A stretch of DNA of 24,207 nucleotides from an uncultured Blautia sp. GTDB lineage: Bacteria; Bacillota; Clostridia; Lachnospirales; Lachnospiraceae. The notes beneath the pieces were generated by a model. That model was not told the origin of the DNA. It was given only the letters and a program-made list of their open reading frames with translations, and ran no database searches. This document shows positions 14,141-22,583 of this stretch, in pieces (the stretch's first letter is position 1; every line of letters begins with the position of its first letter). The translations under genes were made by a program, and so were the position numbers. The stretch is taken from the NCBI GenBank assembly GCA_900541345.1, contig UQJE01000035.1:1-24207 (forward strand), written 5' to 3'.

Positions 14141-16474
14141 TCAAATAAGAAACATTCCCAGGCGGTAAATTACAAAGGCAGCAAGCCATGCAATCATACA
14201 TTGTCCGATTACCATAGCTGTCGCCCATTTACCGCCAAGCTCACGTTTTACAGAGGCAATCGCGGCAACACAAGGGGTATAAAGAAGACAGAACACAAGA
14301 AGCGCTCCTGCTCCCACAGCTGTAAGGCTGCTCTGTAAAACGGCTGTGCTTCCAAACAGCACAGTAAGAGAAGATACTACGCTCTCTTTTGCCAGGAATC
14401 CGGAAATCAGCGCAGTCACAATTCTCCAGTCGCCAAATCCAACCGGTGCAAATACCGGTGCAAGCGCACCTGCTACTAGAGCCAGAATGCTGTCTTCTGA
14501 GTTTGATACCATATTAAGTCCTGTATCAAAGTTCTGCAGAAACCAGATTACAATCGTCGCAATAAAAATCACGGTAAACGCTCTTTGCAGAAAATCTTTT
14601 GCCTTATCCCAAAGAAGATGCAGTACGTTTTTTGCTCCCGGCATACGATAATTTGGCAATTCCATAACAAATGGCACGGCTTCCCCTTTAAATGCAGTTT
14701 TCTTAAAAATAAGCGCCATCAAAATTCCCATCACAATCCCAAATACATAAAGGCCAATCATAACAAGCGCTCCGTTTTTCGGGAAAAAAGCAGCTGTAAA
14801 AAATGCATAAATAGGAAGTTTTGCTGTACAGCTCATAAATGGTGTCAGTAAAATCGTCATCTTCCTGTCTCTTTCTGACGGAAGTGTCCGGCTTGCCATA
14901 ACTCCTGGAACTGTGCAGCCGAACCCAATCAGCATGGGCACAATGCTTCGTCCGGAAAGACCAAGTTTACGCAGCAGCTTATCCATAATAAATGCTACTC
15001 TTGCCATATATCCGCTGTCTTCCAGAATAGACAAAAAGAAAAACAGCGTTACAATAATCGGAAGGAAACTTAAAACACCACCTACTCCATTAAAAATCCC
15101 ATCTATTACGAGTGAATGAACAACACTGCTCACATTCGCCGCTGTCATAGCCCCATCTACAAATTCTGTAAGAGCTGTAATCCCGGACTCCAGAGCCCCC
15201 TGCAAAAATGCCCCTATTACGTTAAAAGTAAGCCAGAATACAATTCCCATAATTCCGATAAAAGCCGGAATACCTGTATATTTTCCGGTCAGAAAATGGT
15301 CGATTTTCTGGCTTCTTAAGCGTTCCTTACTTTCTTTCGGCTTAATCACCGTCTTATTACAGACATCCTCGATATACTCAAAACGCATCTGCGCTACTGC
15401 TGCAGCCCTGTCAAGACCGGTTTCTTCTTCTGTCTGCTTTGCAATATCCTCCAAAAGATTTTTTTCATTTTCTGTAAGACTTAACTGCTCCAGGATCTTT
15501 TCGTCACCCTCCATGACCTTACTTGCCGCAAACCTTACAGGAATCTCTGTTTTCTGTGCGTGATCTTCTATTAAATGCATGACTGCATGGATTCCTCTAT
15601 GGATTCCCTCTTCTTTTCTGCAGAAATCATTTTCCATAGGGGATTCCTGATATTTTGCCACATGGACAGCATGACGAATCAATTCTTCAATTCCCTCGCC
15701 CTTTGCCGCAGAAATCGGAATAACAGGAACACCAAGCAGTGCTTCCATCTCGTTTACCTTTACAGAACCATTATTTTCTCTAAGCTCATCCATCATATTT
15801 AAAGCAACTACCATAGGAAAGCCCAGCTCGAGAAGCTGCATCGTAAGGTAAAGATTTCTCTCAATATTTGTGGCATCTACAATATTTATAATCCCTCTCG
15901 GTTTTTGCTTAATGACAAATTCTCTTGTTACAATTTCCTCACTGCTGTACGGAGACATGGAATAAATTCCCGGCAGATCCGTAATTAATGTATTTTCATA
16001 CCCGCGTATCACACCATCTTTTCTGTCAACTGTGACTCCCGGAAAATTTCCAACATGCTGTTTAGAACCAGTCAGCTGATTAAACAGCGTCGTCTTTCCA
16101 CAGTTCTGATTTCCTACAAGAGCAAAGGTAAGCGTCTCGCTGTCTGGAAGCGGATTTTCTTCTTTTCTGTCGTGAAACTTTCCACCTTCTCCATATCCTG
16201 GATGAAATCCCTCGTGGCTTTCTATATTTTTATTGGCAACCCTTGGCTGATGCGGTTTGCTGATTTCTATATTATCAGCATCTGCAAGCCGAATCGTCAA
16301 TTCATATCCATGAATTCTAAGTTCTATCGGATCTCCCATAGGCGCATATTTCACAACCGTTACTTCTGTTCCCTGTATCAGACCCATGTCCAGAAAATGC
16401 TGACGCAAAGCACCTTTTCCGCCGACAGCTTTTATAGTAGCCGTACTTCCTATCTGTAATTCGCTAAGCTTCAT
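14141..16474 (-). CDS. feoB: FeoA-FeoB fusion, ferrous iron transporter
   Basis: Residues 1-72 form a FeoA SH3-like domain (MKLSELQIGSTATIKAVGGK...RIHGYELTIRLADADNIEI). A linker rich in His, Gly and charged residues (about 73-112) leads to the FeoB G domain with GNQNCGKTT (G1, 121-129), LPGIY (G3) and NMMDE (G4). The membrane part follows, with GATE-like segments (FIGIMGIVFWLTFNVIGAF, GFGCTVPGVMASRTL, MSCTAKLPIYAFFTAAF, FLAKESVVSSL). It imports Fe2+ across the cytoplasmic membrane. FeoA and FeoB are more often separate genes, so the single 777-residue chain is a fusion variant. It has its own promoter (16523-16551) and probably stands alone. Confidence 0.95.
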   Translation of the reverse strand: MKLSELQIGSTATIKAVGGKGALRQHFLDMGLIQGTEVTVVKYAPMGDPIELRIHGYELTIRLADADNIEISKPHQPRVANKNIESHEGFHPGYGEGGKFHDRKEENPLPDSETLTFALVGNQNCGKTTLFNQLTGSKQHVGNFPGVTVDRKDGVIRGYENTLITDLPGIYSMSPYSSEEIVTREFVIKQKPRGIINIVDATNIERNLYLTMQLLELGFPMVVALNMMDELRENNGSVKVNEMEALLGVPVIPISAAKGEGIEELIRHAVHVAKYQESPMENDFCRKEEGIHRGIHAVMHLIEDHAQKTEIPVRFAASKVMEGDEKILEQLSLTENEKNLLEDIAKQTEEETGLDRAAAVAQMRFEYIEDVCNKTVIKPKESKERLRSQKIDHFLTGKYTGIPAFIGIMGIVFWLTFNVIGAFLQGALESGITALTEFVDGAMTAANVSSVVHSLVIDGIFNGVGGVLSFLPIIVTLFFFLSILEDSGYMARVAFIMDKLLRKLGLSGRSIVPMLIGFGCTVPGVMASRTLPSERDRKMTILLTPFMSCTAKLPIYAFFTAAFFPKNGALVMIGLYVFGIVMGILMALIFKKTAFKGEAVPFVMELPNYRMPGAKNVLHLLWDKAKDFLQRAFTVIFIATIVIWFLQNFDTGLNMVSNSEDSILALVAGALAPVFAPVGFGDWRIVTALISGFLAKESVVSSLTVLFGSTAVLQSSLTAVGAGALLVFCLLYTPCVAAIASVKRELGGKWATAMVIGQCMIAWLAAFVIYRLGMFLI

Positions 16475-16522
16475 TTATATGTTCCTTTCCATGTGTTATC
16501 TTTGTATAACTTTTCTTATTCT

Positions 16523-16551
16523 GTTATATCTCGATTCCCCTTTTCTGTCAA
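16523..16551 (-). promoter_or_regulatory. Promoter of feoB with possible iron-response dyad
   Basis: On the minus strand a perfect TTGACA (16546-16551) and TATAAC (16523-16528) are 17 bases apart. Downstream, GTTAT-CTTTGT-ATAAC (16495-16510) forms a dyad in the leader that could bind a Fur- or DtxR-type repressor. The dyad's role is inference; it does not match a full Fur box. Confidence 0.75.
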
Positions 16552-16562
16552 CATTTTTTTAC

Positions 16563-16604
16563 AAAAAAACTGCGGCAAACAGCCATCCTGTTTTGCAGCA
16601 GTTT
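16563..16604 (-). terminator. Rho-independent terminator of aroF
   Basis: Just after the aroF stop, the minus strand folds AAACTGC (16598-16604) with GCAGTTT (16567-16573), with an inner AAACAG/CTGTTT pairing, and continues into a run of seven T (16563-16569). Confidence 0.85.
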
Positions 16605-16611
16605 TCGTTTT

Positions 16612-17616
16612 TTATTCCATTGTTTTTCCAAATACACCAATCACATTTTTTACTTTTTTCATTACCTCGTCAAACATCTTTGGCGGCAGGGACTGCATTC
16701 CATCACAAAGAGCCTTTTCCGGATTGTTATGCACTTCTATCATTACCCCGTCCGCACCTGCAGCAATCGCTGCCATTGTAAGAGGCTCAACCATAAATCT
16801 CTGTCCTGATGCATGACTCGGGTCAATGATTACCGGAAGATGGGATTTCTTTTTCAGCATAGGAATTGCAGAAATATCAAGGGTATTTCTCATAGATGTT
16901 TCAAATGTACGAATTCCTCTTTCACAGAGAATGACTTTTTCGTTTCCACCTGCCATAATATATTCCGCGCTCATTAAAAGCTCATCAAGAGTATTTGCCA
17001 TGCCTCTCTTTAAAAGAATCGGCTTATCCAGCTTTCCAAGTTCCTTTAACAGTTCGAAATTCTGCATATTTCTTGTTCCGACCTGAATCACATCCACATC
17101 TTCAAAAAATTCCAGGTGATCAAGACGCATAATTTCCGTCACAACAGGAAGACCTGTCGCCTTCTTCGCTTCCAGCAGAAGGTCAAGTCCCTCTCTTCCA
17201 AGTCCCTGAAAAGAATACGGTGAAGTTCTCGGTTTAAACGCTCCGCCTCTTAAAAGATTGGCTCCCGACTTCTTTACATCAAAAGCAACCTCTGTCATCT
17301 GTTCCTTTGTCTCTACGGAACAGGGACCTGCGATCACCTGAAAATGCCCTCCTCCAATTTTATGTCCGCAAATGTCAACAACCGTATCATCCGGATGCAT
17401 GGAACGGTTTGCTTTTTTGTACGGTTCCCGGATTCGTTTTACATCTTCCACTACATCAATTGCCCGAAGCTGATCCTCCTGAATATGACTAGTATCTCCA
17501 ATCAGGCCAATAAGAGAAGCTTCCAACCCGTCAGAAAGGTGCAGTTTCAGTCCTTTCTCTGTAAGAGAAGCTTTCAGCTCTTCTACTTTCTCTCTGTCTG
17601 CGCCACGCTTTATCAT
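16612..17616 (-). CDS. aroF: 3-deoxy-7-phosphoheptulonate (DAHP) synthase, type I beta
   Basis: The 334-residue enzyme joins phosphoenolpyruvate and erythrose 4-phosphate in the first step of the shikimate pathway. An N-terminal ferredoxin-like regulatory region (MIKRGADREKVEELKASLTEKGLKLHL, about 1-70) is typical of type I beta enzymes. The barrel shows VIAGPCSVE, LRGGAFKPRTSPYSFQGLG, IQVGTRNMQNFELL, LLKRGMANTLDELL and the final IIDPSHASGQR and DGVMIEVHNNPEKALCDG. AAGGAG lies about ten bases before the ATG. It has its own promoter and terminator, so it is probably a single-gene unit beside the double-ACT gene. The symbol is used in the general sense. Confidence 0.95.
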   Translation of the reverse strand: MIKRGADREKVEELKASLTEKGLKLHLSDGLEASLIGLIGDTSHIQEDQLRAIDVVEDVKRIREPYKKANRSMHPDDTVVDICGHKIGGGHFQVIAGPCSVETKEQMTEVAFDVKKSGANLLRGGAFKPRTSPYSFQGLGREGLDLLLEAKKATGLPVVTEIMRLDHLEFFEDVDVIQVGTRNMQNFELLKELGKLDKPILLKRGMANTLDELLMSAEYIMAGGNEKVILCERGIRTFETSMRNTLDISAIPMLKKKSHLPVIIDPSHASGQRFMVEPLTMAAIAAGADGVMIEVHNNPEKALCDGMQSLPPKMFDEVMKKVKNVIGVFGKTME

Positions 17617-17659
17617 TTATATCTGTCTCCTTACGTAATTATCTCTCTTTTCTTTTCAC

Positions 17660-17689
17660 ATATTAACGCACACGCAGGCAGATTGTCAA
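17660..17689 (-). promoter_or_regulatory. Promoter of aroF
   Basis: On the minus strand TTGACA (17684-17689) and TAATAT (17660-17665) are separated by 18 bases; the leader to the ATG at 17616 would be about 37 bases, too short for a T-box or attenuator. Confidence 0.7.
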
Positions 17690-17708
17690 GCTTTTTATTT
17701 TGCATTTT

Positions 17709-17723
17709 AAAGCGTAACGCTTT
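17709..17723. terminator. Small hairpin between the ACT gene and the aroF promoter, weak terminator candidate
   Basis: AAAGCG-TAA-CGCTTT is a perfect six-base-pair stem downstream of the ACT-gene stop. On the minus strand it is not followed by a clear T run, so termination there is uncertain; on the + strand T-rich sequence follows about 20 bases later. Confidence 0.4.
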
Positions 17724-17753
17724 CAAGTGTAAAAGTGTTTTGTTTTTTCAATT

Positions 17754-18185
17754 TTACAGCTCTTCCAGCTCATCCTGGCATATTGGGCAAATTCCCTCTT
17801 TTTTCAGAACTTCTGCTGCCTTCTGATTATCCTCCACTCTGAGAATCATATATGCAGTCCCCTTCTTTCTTGAGGTAAACGCATACATATATTCCAGGTT
17901 AACCTCCTGATTTCCAAGGATACGCATAACTCTCGAAAGTGCTCCCGGCTCATCCGGCATTTCCACTGCAAGAACTTTTGTAATAGAAAATACATAGCCT
18001 GCATCCTTCAATACAGTAGACGCATTATACACATCATTTACTATAATCCGGGCAATTCCAAAATCTTCTGCCTCTGCCAGAGAAAGTGCCCGCAAATCCA
18101 CATTGTTTTCTGATAAAACGTCCGTAAACTCTGCCAGCTTTCCCGGTCTGTTTTCCAAAAACACAGAAATCTGCTTTACTGTCAT
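17754..18185 (-). CDS. Double ACT-domain protein, amino-acid-binding regulator
   Basis: The 143-residue protein consists of two ACT units: residues 1-66 (VKQISVFLENRPGKLAEFTDVLSENNVDLRALSLAEAEDFGIARIIV) and about 68-135 (VLAVEMPDEPGALSRVMRILGNQEVNLEYMYAFTSRKKGTAYMILRV). Each has the glycine-containing loop (NRPGKL, DEPGAL) where ACT domains bind amino acids. It has no catalytic domain. GGAGG precedes the ATG, 14 bases after the paaK stop. Such proteins are commonly paired with phenylacetate-CoA ligase in anaerobic Firmicutes, suggesting sensing of an aromatic amino acid; that is inference. The C-terminal CPICQDELEEL contains a CxxC pair. Confidence 0.88.
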   Translation of the reverse strand: MTVKQISVFLENRPGKLAEFTDVLSENNVDLRALSLAEAEDFGIARIIVNDVYNASTVLKDAGYVFSITKVLAVEMPDEPGALSRVMRILGNQEVNLEYMYAFTSRKKGTAYMILRVEDNQKAAEVLKKEGICPICQDELEEL

Positions 18186-18199
18186 ATCTTTTTCCTCCC

Positions 18200-19507
18200 T
18201 TATTTCTGATACAGATTACGCTTATCAATTACGCGCACAGCCTTGCCTTCACTTCTTGTAATTGCCTTTGGATTTACAAGTTTTACCTTTGCATAAATGC
18301 CAAGCATTGCTTTCAGAGCATCTACAAGCTCTTTTTCTTTTGCGGCAACTGCGCTAAGGCTGTCTGAGAACATTTCCGGTGTCATCTCTACCTGTACTTC
18401 TATTGTATCACTGTTATTGATTCTGTCCACTATAATCTGGTAATTAGCCGGATATCCTTTATTCATAAGAACAGTCTCAATCTGGGACGGAAATACATTG
18501 ACTCCTTTTACAATAAGCATATCATCGCTTCGTCCAAGAGGCTTCGTCATTTTCACATGCGTTCTTCCGCAGGAGCATTTTTCTCTGCTCAAAATACAGA
18601 TGTCACGTGTGCGGTATCTCATAAGCGGAAATGCCTCTTTTGTAATACTTGTAAATACAAGTTCCCCCTTTTCTCCATCAGGAAGAACCTCTCCTGTCTT
18701 TGGATTAATCACCTCTGCTATAAAATGATCTTCGTTTACATGCATTCCATTCTGTGCAGAACATTCAAATGCTACTCCGGGTCCTGAAATCTCTGTCAAA
18801 CCGTAAATATCATACGCTTTAATTCCAAGTTTCTCTTCTATATCATGGCGCATTTCCTCCGTCCATGCTTCTGCACCGAAAATTCCTGCTTTTAAGTGAA
18901 TTTCTTCCTGTAATCCTCTTTCTATAATACTCTCTGCCAGATATGCTGCATAAGAAGGCGTACAGCAGAGAATCGTTGAGCCCAGATCTTTCATAAACTG
19001 AATCTGTCGCTCTGTATTTCCGGAAGACATAGGAAGCGTCAGACAGCCTACTTTATGAGAACCTCCATTTAATCCAGGTCCTCCTGTAAAAAGCCCATAT
19101 CCATAGCTTACGTGGCAGACATCTCCTTTTGTTCCTCCTGCTGCTGTAATTGCTCTTGCGCAGCAGTCTTCCCAAAGATCAATATCATGCTGTGTATAAA
19201 AAGCTACTACTCTTCTTCCTGTTGTTCCACTGGTAGATTGAATACGCACACAATCCTCAAGAGGTCTTGCAAGCAATCCATAAGGATATGCTTCCCTTAA
19301 ATCCTCTTTTGTAATAAAGGGCAGTTTATGTAAGTCATCTACAGACTGAATATCCCCCGGCTCAAGCCCCGCCTCTTTCATTCTTTCTCTGTAAAGAGGA
19401 ACATTATCCCATACATTCTGCACCTGTGATGCCAGTCTTTCACTCTGCCACTGTCGAATCTGCTCTCTGGAAGCACATTCAATCTCCGGCTGATAGTATC
19501 TTTCCAT
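18200..19507 (-). CDS. paaK: Phenylacetate-CoA ligase (PaaK type)
   Basis: The 435-residue AMP-forming ligase activates phenylacetate or a related aryl acid with ATP and CoA. It shows the PaaK opening MERYYQPEIECASREQIRQWQSERL, the ATP-binding loop STSGTTGRR (91-99), IFGAEAWTEEMR, DIYGLTEISGPG and the C-terminal GRSDDMLIVKGVNVFPSQIE. I place the start at the ATG 19505-19507, with GGAA-rich ribosome sequence just upstream; an ATG at 19534 in frame would add nine residues but lacks one. Its promoter lies in the end of the preceding gene. With the ACT protein it forms a two-gene unit. In anaerobes such ligases often work with indolepyruvate ferredoxin oxidoreductase on aromatic amino acid products, but no such gene is in the window. 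Confidence 0.93.
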   Translation of the reverse strand: MERYYQPEIECASREQIRQWQSERLASQVQNVWDNVPLYRERMKEAGLEPGDIQSVDDLHKLPFITKEDLREAYPYGLLARPLEDCVRIQSTSGTTGRRVVAFYTQHDIDLWEDCCARAITAAGGTKGDVCHVSYGYGLFTGGPGLNGGSHKVGCLTLPMSSGNTERQIQFMKDLGSTILCCTPSYAAYLAESIIERGLQEEIHLKAGIFGAEAWTEEMRHDIEEKLGIKAYDIYGLTEISGPGVAFECSAQNGMHVNEDHFIAEVINPKTGEVLPDGEKGELVFTSITKEAFPLMRYRTRDICILSREKCSCGRTHVKMTKPLGRSDDMLIVKGVNVFPSQIETVLMNKGYPANYQIIVDRINNSDTIEVQVEMTPEMFSDSLSAVAAKEKELVDALKAMLGIYAKVKLVNPKAITRSEGKAVRVIDKRNLYQK

Positions 19508-19539
19508 ATCTTCCAATTCCTTTCGTTGATTCATGTTTT

Positions 19540-19554
19540 TATAGTATTACTATA
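19540..19554. promoter_or_regulatory. Perfect 15-base palindrome over the paaK -10 box
   Basis: TATAGTA-T-TACTATA is symmetric over seven base pairs on each side and overlaps the paaK -10 box and predicted transcription start. This is a natural place for a repressor operator. Part of the symmetry may simply reflect TATA-like sequence. Confidence 0.45.
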
Positions 19555-19577
19555 CCATTTTAACACTTCAACGTAAA
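19549..19577 (-). promoter_or_regulatory. Promoter of paaK-ACT
   Basis: On the minus strand TTTACG (19572-19577) and TATAGT (19549-19554) are 17 bases apart. The -35 box lies inside the last codons of the inositol-monophosphatase gene, so paaK can be expressed apart from the ABC operon upstream. Confidence 0.6.
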
Positions 19578-20333
19578 GAGGTTTTTCCAGCCTATTTTTC
19601 CATTTCCTGCAACAACGTCTGATATTTCTGTCGCACAAATATCTTCCCCATTGTAATTTGTCACCGTTCCTCCTGCTTCCTGAACAAGAAGCAGACCTGC
19701 AGCAAAGTCCCACGGCTTTAATCCCTTTTCAATATAAGCTTCCATACGCCCGCAGGCTACATATGCCAGAGAAAGAGCCGCAGAACCTAAGCATCTGATA
19801 TCTGCACATCTGGTAAATATATTTTTAAAAAGTTCAAAATTTTCTTTTGCATCCTCTTTCTTATAGGGACTTGTTCCCACAGAAATCAAACATTCCTCCA
19901 TATTCTCTATGGAACTTACATGTATGGGCTTTCCATTTAAAAACGCGCCTTTTCCTTTTTCCCCGTAAAAAAACTCGTCTGTATAAGGTCTGTATATGAT
20001 TCCCAGTTCAACATTTCCATTGTTCCAAAGCGCCAGAGATAATGCACTGCATTTCATATCGTGAATTAAATTCGTAGTGCCGTCAACCGGATCTAAAATC
20101 CATGTAGGATATAAAAAATTCACATTTTTATTATCCTTTTCCTCCCCCATAAATTGAATCTCCGGAAATTCTCTCCTCAGATTTTCCTGAACATATGCCT
20201 GAACCTGCATATCTACCTCTGTTACAAAATCTGCCTCTCCCTTTTTGGAAATTTCTCCTGCATTTTTACGATTCATAAACATGATGCCCGCATTTCTTAC
20301 AATTTGTTCTAATATTTCCATGCTTATTTTCAT
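19560..20333 (-). CDS. Inositol monophosphatase family protein
   Basis: The 257-residue protein carries the Mg2+-dependent phosphatase motifs of the IMPase family: FMGEEK (61-66), WILDPVDGTTNLIHD (78-92) and the distal KPWDFAAGLLLVQEAGG. These enzymes release phosphate from inositol phosphate, fructose 1,6-bisphosphate, 3'-phosphoadenosine phosphate or related compounds; the substrate is not decided by sequence. AGAGAGG lies about 13 bases before the ATG. It is the last gene of the ABC transporter operon, 30 bases after the MalF-like permease, which suggests that the imported compound is or becomes a sugar or polyol phosphate. That link is inference. Confidence 0.9.
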   Translation of the reverse strand: MKISMEILEQIVRNAGIMFMNRKNAGEISKKGEADFVTEVDMQVQAYVQENLRREFPEIQFMGEEKDNKNVNFLYPTWILDPVDGTTNLIHDMKCSALSLALWNNGNVELGIIYRPYTDEFFYGEKGKGAFLNGKPIHVSSIENMEECLISVGTSPYKKEDAKENFELFKNIFTRCADIRCLGSAALSLAYVACGRMEAYIEKGLKPWDFAAGLLLVQEAGGTVTNYNGEDICATEISDVVAGNGKIGWKNLFTLKC

Positions 20334-20363
20334 AACGTTCTATATACCTCTCTTTATGCACAT

Positions 20364-21248
20364 CTAATTTGTATGAACTGCCTTTTTTACATAGCCCACT
20401 GATAAAATCAATACAAGTATTGTCATTACAATCGAGCTGGCGCTTGCAAAACCAAACTTCAATGTTTTAATTCCATATGTGTACATAAACTGTGTAATTG
20501 TGGAGGTTGTTCCTGCCGGTCCTCCTCCTGTAAGGATATTTACTTTTTCAAACAACCGGAAGGTATCAATGGTACGCAGCATTGCACACAGTGCAAGTCC
20601 TCCTGAAATATTCGGAAGAACAATATGGCGAAATGTCTGCAGACATCCTGCACCATCGATAGCAGCCGCCTGTTTCTGGCTTTCAGAAACACCCTGAAGA
20701 CATGCATAAAGCAAAAGAAATGCAAATGGTGTATTTTGCCATATATCAATGACAAGTATTGTTCCGAATGCTGTTTTCATATCATAAAACCAATTATACG
20801 CAGGAAGTCCCAGTGATGATAAAATCTGTGTCACAATTCCATAATTAGGAGAAAGCATCATTCTCCAAATTAACGCAACCGTGACCGCCGGAAGTAAATA
20901 TGGCAGCAATACGAGCGTTCGAAAAATTTTCTTTCCTTTTTTCAGACTATTTACATATAAAGCAAGAAGAAGCCCCAGCCCGATCTCTACCACAACTGCG
21001 ATTAAAGTAAATAAAATCGTATTCCATACCGACTGCCTGAAAAAACCATTTGAAAACAGATTTTTATAATTTTCCAGTCCAATCCAGGAATAGGTTCCTT
21101 TCAAATAATTATAGTCTGTAAAGCTGTAAAGCACTGTGAAAATCACAGGATAGACTGTCATTATTAATATTACAACTATTGTCGGAATTGTCATTTCATA
21201 AGTAAACAGGGCTGTAGAGCCCTGTTTTTTCATAAGCCTTTTTTTCAT
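20364..21248 (-). CDS. ABC transporter permease, MalF/UgpA type
   Basis: The 294-residue membrane protein has six predicted segments (first IPTIVVILIMTVYPVIFTVLYSF) and the ATPase-contacting EAA loop AAAIDGAGCLQTFRHIVLPNISGG (about 195-218). It forms the membrane channel with the MalG-like permease of the same operon, in the carbohydrate uptake family 1. AGAGAGG stands seven bases before the ATG. It starts 18 bases after the binding-protein gene stop. The operon has no ATPase gene; a shared MsiK/MalK-type ATPase encoded elsewhere is the usual explanation. Confidence 0.93.
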   Translation of the reverse strand: MKKRLMKKQGSTALFTYEMTIPTIVVILIMTVYPVIFTVLYSFTDYNYLKGTYSWIGLENYKNLFSNGFFRQSVWNTILFTLIAVVVEIGLGLLLALYVNSLKKGKKIFRTLVLLPYLLPAVTVALIWRMMLSPNYGIVTQILSSLGLPAYNWFYDMKTAFGTILVIDIWQNTPFAFLLLYACLQGVSESQKQAAAIDGAGCLQTFRHIVLPNISGGLALCAMLRTIDTFRLFEKVNILTGGGPAGTTSTITQFMYTYGIKTLKFGFASASSIVMTILVLILSVGYVKKAVHTN

Positions 21249-21266
21249 AAAGCATCCTCTCTGCGC

Positions 21267-22505
21267 TTATCCCATTAAGCCTTCCAGCTGGGTCTGTGCA
21301 TCTTGTAATCCCTGTTCCACTGTTTTTGTACCAGCCATAATATTTCCCATTTCTGCACCGAGAATATTTGTAAACTCTGTCCATTCCGCAATTGCCGGAC
21401 GATAAACACCCTGATCCAGAGCATCACATACAGTAGATAAATGTGGATATTCTTTTAATACATCCTCATTTTTAAGAGCGCTGTAGCGGCATGGAACGCC
21501 TCCATTTTTTACACTCTCCAGCTGTACTTCCGGACTCATAATGTACTGCAGTAATTTCATTGCAAGTTCAGGATGCGGACTATTTGCAGGAATTCCAAGG
21601 CACCATGTACCATATTCTGAAGTATTATAAGCTTCCTCACCTTCTTTTGTCATTGTCGGGCTTACCATATAATTTGCAGCACTGTCAGCAGAAGGTACAT
21701 ACCATCCCGGCCATCCGATTGCCAGTGCTGAAGATCCGTTATCAACAGAAGCACTTACATCATCTTTTGACATCGCCTGTCCTGTGCCAATTAACTCCAT
21801 ATAATACTCCATAGCCTGCTTAAATTCCGGTGTATTCACTGTTGGCTGATTACTTTCATCTACTACCCAGCCGCCATTTGCCAAAAGAATCGGAAGAAAA
21901 TCTGATACAATGTTATCCGGTGTATCTCCGCGATAAGCAAAACCGTTTTTCCCAGCTTCTTTCTCTGTTTTTGCCACTTTTAAGAGATCTTCTAACGTTT
22001 TAATATCTTCCGGTTTGTAGCCTGCTTCTTTAACATCTTCTTTATTATATAATAAAACAGTAACGTTTCCGAAATACGGTGCTAAATAAATATCTTCATC
22101 TTTCTTACATATCGTTGTTGTATTAGGAATAATATCTTCATCAAAGCTGTATCCCATATCAGAAAGATTTGCTAACACATTGTTTTCTGTAAATTCTGCC
22201 ATCCAGCTGCCGTCTACCATACAGAGGTCGTAAGTACCTTCTTTACTTGCCGCATCTAATGTAATACCTGTATGAAGATCATCAAAAGACATATCCAGTG
22301 TTTCAATTTCACAATTGTTTTCTTTTTCAAACTCCGGAAGAGCCGCTTTCAATACATCTCCATAGCTTCCTCCTCGAAGAATCAATGTCATTTTTGTTGG
22401 CTCTCCTTCTGTTTTACCACTTTCCGCATACACCTCTGTAAAAGGTACTAATGTTGTAGCTAATGTCATGCATAAGATACCGGCTATCACTTTTTTTAAT
22501 TTCAT
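21267..22505 (-). CDS. ABC transporter sugar-type substrate-binding protein
   Basis: The 412-residue protein begins with a secretion signal (MKLKKVIAGILCMTLATTLVPFTEVYA) and continues as a family 1 solute-binding protein (TLILRGGSYGDVLKAALPEFEKENNCEIE; LCMVDGSWMAEF; IYLAPYFGNVTVLLYNKEDVKEAG; ALAIGWPGWY; YGTWCLGIPANSPHPELAMKLLQYIMSPEVQ). It captures substrate for the two permeases encoded beside it. The signal lacks a proper lipobox: the only cysteine, in GILC, has Leu before it, and cleavage after VYA by signal peptidase I looks more likely. That is unusual for a Gram-positive binding protein. GGGAGG lies seven bases before the ATG. Confidence 0.92.
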   Translation of the reverse strand: MKLKKVIAGILCMTLATTLVPFTEVYAESGKTEGEPTKMTLILRGGSYGDVLKAALPEFEKENNCEIETLDMSFDDLHTGITLDAASKEGTYDLCMVDGSWMAEFTENNVLANLSDMGYSFDEDIIPNTTTICKKDEDIYLAPYFGNVTVLLYNKEDVKEAGYKPEDIKTLEDLLKVAKTEKEAGKNGFAYRGDTPDNIVSDFLPILLANGGWVVDESNQPTVNTPEFKQAMEYYMELIGTGQAMSKDDVSASVDNGSSALAIGWPGWYVPSADSAANYMVSPTMTKEGEEAYNTSEYGTWCLGIPANSPHPELAMKLLQYIMSPEVQLESVKNGGVPCRYSALKNEDVLKEYPHLSTVCDALDQGVYRPAIAEWTEFTNILGAEMGNIMAGTKTVEQGLQDAQTQLEGLMG

Positions 22506-22554
22506 GTGTGTTCCTCCCTAAACATAATTTTATTTTTCCTGTTTTTGTGTATTT

Positions 22555-22583
22555 GAAAACGGAATTTATATATTCCGGTTTTC
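22555..22583. terminator. Intercistronic stem-loop before the binding-protein gene
   Basis: GAAAACGGAAT (22555-22565) pairs with ATTCCGGTTTTC (22572-22583) with one bulged base, and overlaps the stop of the MalG-like gene. It sits inside the operon, so it is more likely an mRNA-stabilising or attenuating hairpin that raises binding-protein output than a full terminator. Confidence 0.5.

Noticed and set aside
14136..14145. Terminator between the convergent MATE and feoB genes
   Set aside because: Only two bases separate the stop codons and no stem with a T run was found around them.
16055..16459. A 134-codon + strand frame opposite feoB
   Set aside because: Shadow of the conserved FeoA and G-domain coding region; no family resemblance.
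17617..17753. T-box or tryptophan/phenylalanine attenuator before aroF
   Set aside because: The predicted start leaves a leader of only about 37 bases, too short for such an element, and no T-box sequence is present.
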